Assembly: GCA_027717925.1 (NCBI GenBank)
Contig: JALLON010000130.1
Location: 1 to 7,908, forward strand
From: Acidobacteria bacterium AH-259-G07
GTDB lineage: Bacteria > Acidobacteriota > UBA6911 > RPQK01 > JADFOI01
Reading direction: 5' to 3'
DNA length: 7,908 nt
The stretch's first letter is position 1; the number at the start of each line of letters is the position of its first letter. Shown here in pieces: positions 6,350-7,908 of the stretch. Under the pieces are notes generated by a model. The model was not told the origin of the DNA, made no database searches, and worked only from the letters and a program-made list of their open reading frames with translations. A program made the translations under genes and the position numbers.

Positions 6350-7627
6350 TTACCAATACTTCATGGCATCCTCAAATATCCGGGTCAGTTCCTCTTTACC
6401 GGCCGGCCGCGGTGACAGTTTGGTGACACGGTGCTGCGGCAAAGTTCCTTCGACGAGGGCAGGGATGTCCTCACTCCTGTATCCGATTGCCGACAGACCG
6501 TTGGGCACATCCAGTCGCTGCATGAGTTCAATAATGCAGTCGGCGAGGATCTTGCCGGCGTCGCCGGGGTCGGCGCCGGCGACATCGGCACCCAATACTT
6601 CGGCCGCGCGCAGATGCCGCTCGGGGCAGGCCGGGGCGGTGAAGCGAAACACCGCCGGGGCGTTAAGGATCACGGACATACCGTGGGGGACGATCGGGTG
6701 GTCCACGTAGTAACCATCGGGCCTGTAATCGCGCACCATGCCGGAGACGGGATATGACATGCCGTGGGGCAGGTGAACGCCGGCGTTGCCGAAGCCCATG
6801 CCGGCGTACGAAGCGGCCAACAGCATCATCCCGCGTGCCTCATCATCGCCCGGATCCTCCACCGTGCGCGCCAAATACTGGGCCACCATCTGGAGCGCCT
6901 GCAGCGACCAAATGTCGCTGATCGGATTCGAGCCCTGATAGGCAGGACGCAGCAGGGGGCGATCCGGCTTGGGGCGCTGATTGAATGGCAGTACGGTATA
7001 AGACTCAACGGCGTGGCTCAGCACGTCCAGGCCGGTACAGGCGGCAACCCGGGATGCCAGCGTCTTGGTGTTGTCCGGGTCGAGCAGGCCGATGGTGGGT
7101 TTGAGCCTTCGATGTGCGATACCGGTCTTGGTATGCATCTTGACCAGGTCGAATATCGCGACGCCGGTCGTTTCGCTGCCGGTGCCGGCGGTAGTCGGGA
7201 TCGCAACTAGAGGCTTGAGCGGGCCTGGTACTGGCTTGCCCTTACCGATGGGGGCGTTGACGTAGTCCAGAAAGTCGGCCGGGTACGTCGCGTACAGGTT
7301 GGCCGCCTTGGCTGTGTCCATTGTGGACCCACCGCCCACTGCTACGAACCCAGCGAACGGCTGCGAGCGCGCAAAGTCAATCGCCTCCTTGAACGATTTG
7401 TCGGTTGGCTCCACACGCACGCTGTCGAACAAGGCGTATGTGACTTTCTCCTCATCCAGTGCCTGAAGTACGGTAGCCACGGGCGGCAGCTTTGCCAGGT
7501 TGGCGTCAGTCAACACCATCACGTGCTTGACGCCCAGGTCGGCGAGGTCCATGCCGATTTCTCGGGTGACCCCCGGGCCGTAGCGGACGCTCGACGTAGC
7601 CATCTCGAAGGCGGTATCGTGTGTCAT
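6350..7627 (-). CDS. Hydroxyacid-oxoacid transhydrogenase (iron-containing alcohol dehydrogenase family)
   Basis: This protein matches the ADHFE1-type transhydrogenases, which oxidise 4-hydroxybutyrate to succinate semialdehyde while reducing 2-oxoglutarate to 2-hydroxyglutarate. The characteristic sequence is well conserved from FEMA and RYG near the N-terminus through DNVRVEPTD-like FDSVRVEPTD (67-76). VAVGGGSTMDTAKAANLY (95-112) binds the nucleotide, and IPTTAGTGSETTGVAIFD and PAYQGSNPISDIW follow. The metal ligands fit D201 and H205 (GLDVLSHAVESY), H288 (LPHGMSYP) and H315 (VPHGMSV). The 425-residue length is that of bacterial members, without the mitochondrial leader of the animal enzymes. 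The C-terminal LPQHRVTKLSPRP matches as well. No strong ribosome site precedes ATG 7627, but the FEMA alignment supports it. The gene is visibly more GC-rich than the flanking DNA on its 5' side. Confidence 0.93.
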   Translation of the reverse strand: MTHDTAFEMATSSVRYGPGVTREIGMDLADLGVKHVMVLTDANLAKLPPVATVLQALDEEKVTYALFDSVRVEPTDKSFKEAIDFARSQPFAGFVAVGGGSTMDTAKAANLYATYPADFLDYVNAPIGKGKPVPGPLKPLVAIPTTAGTGSETTGVAIFDLVKMHTKTGIAHRRLKPTIGLLDPDNTKTLASRVAACTGLDVLSHAVESYTVLPFNQRPKPDRPLLRPAYQGSNPISDIWSLQALQMVAQYLARTVEDPGDDEARGMMLLAASYAGMGFGNAGVHLPHGMSYPVSGMVRDYRPDGYYVDHPIVPHGMSVILNAPAVFRFTAPACPERHLRAAEVLGADVAGADPGDAGKILADCIIELMQRLDVPNGLSAIGYRSEDIPALVEGTLPQHRVTKLSPRPAGKEELTRIFEDAMKYW

Positions 7628-7726
7628 GGCCGATTCTTCGGTGCGTTGGGGCTGTGCCGAAAAGGATCGAACTGCTTGACCTTTTACGTCAGGCCGAGTG
7701 ACAGATTGCGTCGAAACCAGTTTAAG

Positions 7727-7755
7727 TTGGAACTAGATCACTGCAAACATATAAA
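7727..7755 (+). promoter_or_regulatory. Sigma-70-like promoter reading rightward
   Basis: TTGGAA at 7727-7732 and TATAAA at 7750-7755 are separated by exactly 17 bases, matching the -35 and -10 consensus at four and five of six positions. Transcription would begin near 7762 and give a leader of about 97 bases before ATG 7859. The region lies between the 5' end of the transhydrogenase and the gene at the right edge, which are divergent. Confidence 0.55.
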
Positions 7756-7790
7756 ATTGTAACTCTATTTATATCAGTTATTTGTAAAAA

Positions 7791-7812
7791 ATATCTCGAG
7801 GATACGATATCT
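7791..7812. repeat. ATATCT direct repeat with nested GATA inverted arms in the 5' leader
   Basis: ATATCT occurs at 7791-7796 and 7807-7812. Between them TATC (7792-7795) pairs with GATA (7801-7804) around TCGAG, and GATATC (7806-7811) is itself palindromic. The arrangement sits downstream of the predicted promoter, where an operator or a small RNA hairpin would be plausible. It is AT-rich and may be chance. Confidence 0.3.
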
Positions 7813-7858
7813 TATGGCACCACTTTTGCAAAGTATTACCACCGTAAGGAGGGCTGTA

Positions 7859-7908
7859 ATGAGTAGCAAAAAGAAAGTTTCCTTGGCTGACTTGGCAATC
7901 TTTGTCGC
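7859..7908 (+). CDS. Start of an unidentified gene cut by the window edge
   Basis: ATG at 7859 follows a near-perfect ribosome site, AAGGAGGG (7846-7853), at good spacing, so a gene certainly seems to begin here. Only 16 codons are visible: MSSKKKVSLADLAIFV. The VSLADLA stretch resembles the first helix of LacI-type regulators (compare VTLKDIA), but the residues after it do not clearly follow that pattern. Nothing firmer can be said. Confidence 0.6.
   Translation, partial: MSSKKKVSLADLAIFV

Noticed and set aside
6764..7210. A 148-residue open frame on the + strand, and several others nearby
   Set aside because: They are the complement of the GC-rich transhydrogenase gene, where stop codons are rare by composition.
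1..7908. CRISPR arrays, tRNA or rRNA genes, intrinsic terminators
   Set aside because: No regularly spaced repeats, no cloverleaf or conserved rRNA stretches, and no GC stem followed by a T-run were seen on either strand.

Overview
The window is a patchwork of bacterial metabolic genes, transposon remnants and several visibly damaged genes. No rRNA, tRNA or other lineage marker is present, so the organism cannot be named. The genes fit a bacterium living on sugars and organic acids: a Gfo/Idh/MocA sugar dehydrogenase, a group III-type phosphofructokinase, a UPF0309-type sugar isomerase, a PfkB sugar kinase and a hydroxyacid-oxoacid transhydrogenase. The Sll1863-like and MgtC-like proteins and the IS701-type transposase occur in many environmental phyla.

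Layout. Positions 1-1440 hold transposon material. A C-terminal gene end read from the left edge on the + strand (2-214) lies convergent to, and overlaps, a minus-strand IS701-type transposase (41-1398) that carries a frameshift near 1165-1175. Positions 1520-2274 hold an AT-richer two-gene + strand cassette: a 69-residue conserved hypothetical protein whose 3' end overlaps a nucleotidyltransferase-fold protein by 22 nt. It resembles a toxin-antitoxin or MNT-type pair, but the nucleotidyltransferase has Gly where its first catalytic Asp should be.

Positions 2286-5478 form a minus-strand run, transcribed right to left: Gfo/Idh/MocA oxidoreductase, 6-phosphofructokinase, a small coiled-coil Sll1863-like protein, and an MgtC/SapB membrane protein. 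The last two share an ATGA stop/start overlap. The MgtC reading frame is broken at a run of seven A's and is restored if one A is removed.

Positions 5579-6339 on the + strand, divergent from the oxidoreductase, hold two sugar genes that both look damaged. The UPF0309-like SIS isomerase lacks an internal block of roughly 75-80 residues but stays in frame. The PfkB kinase stops after 87 residues. The kinase remnant ends 10 bp from the 3' end of a complete convergent hydroxyacid-oxoacid transhydrogenase gene (6350-7627), so a rearrangement breakpoint probably lies near 6300-6350. Positions 7628-7858 are an AT-rich intergenic region with a good sigma-70-like promoter reading rightward into a gene that starts at 7859 and leaves the window.

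Taken together, the window looks like a sugar-catabolism locus that has been rearranged and invaded by mobile DNA. Two single-base frameshifts, one in a homopolymer, could also reflect assembly or sequencing error, and this should be settled before any of the broken genes is called a true pseudogene.
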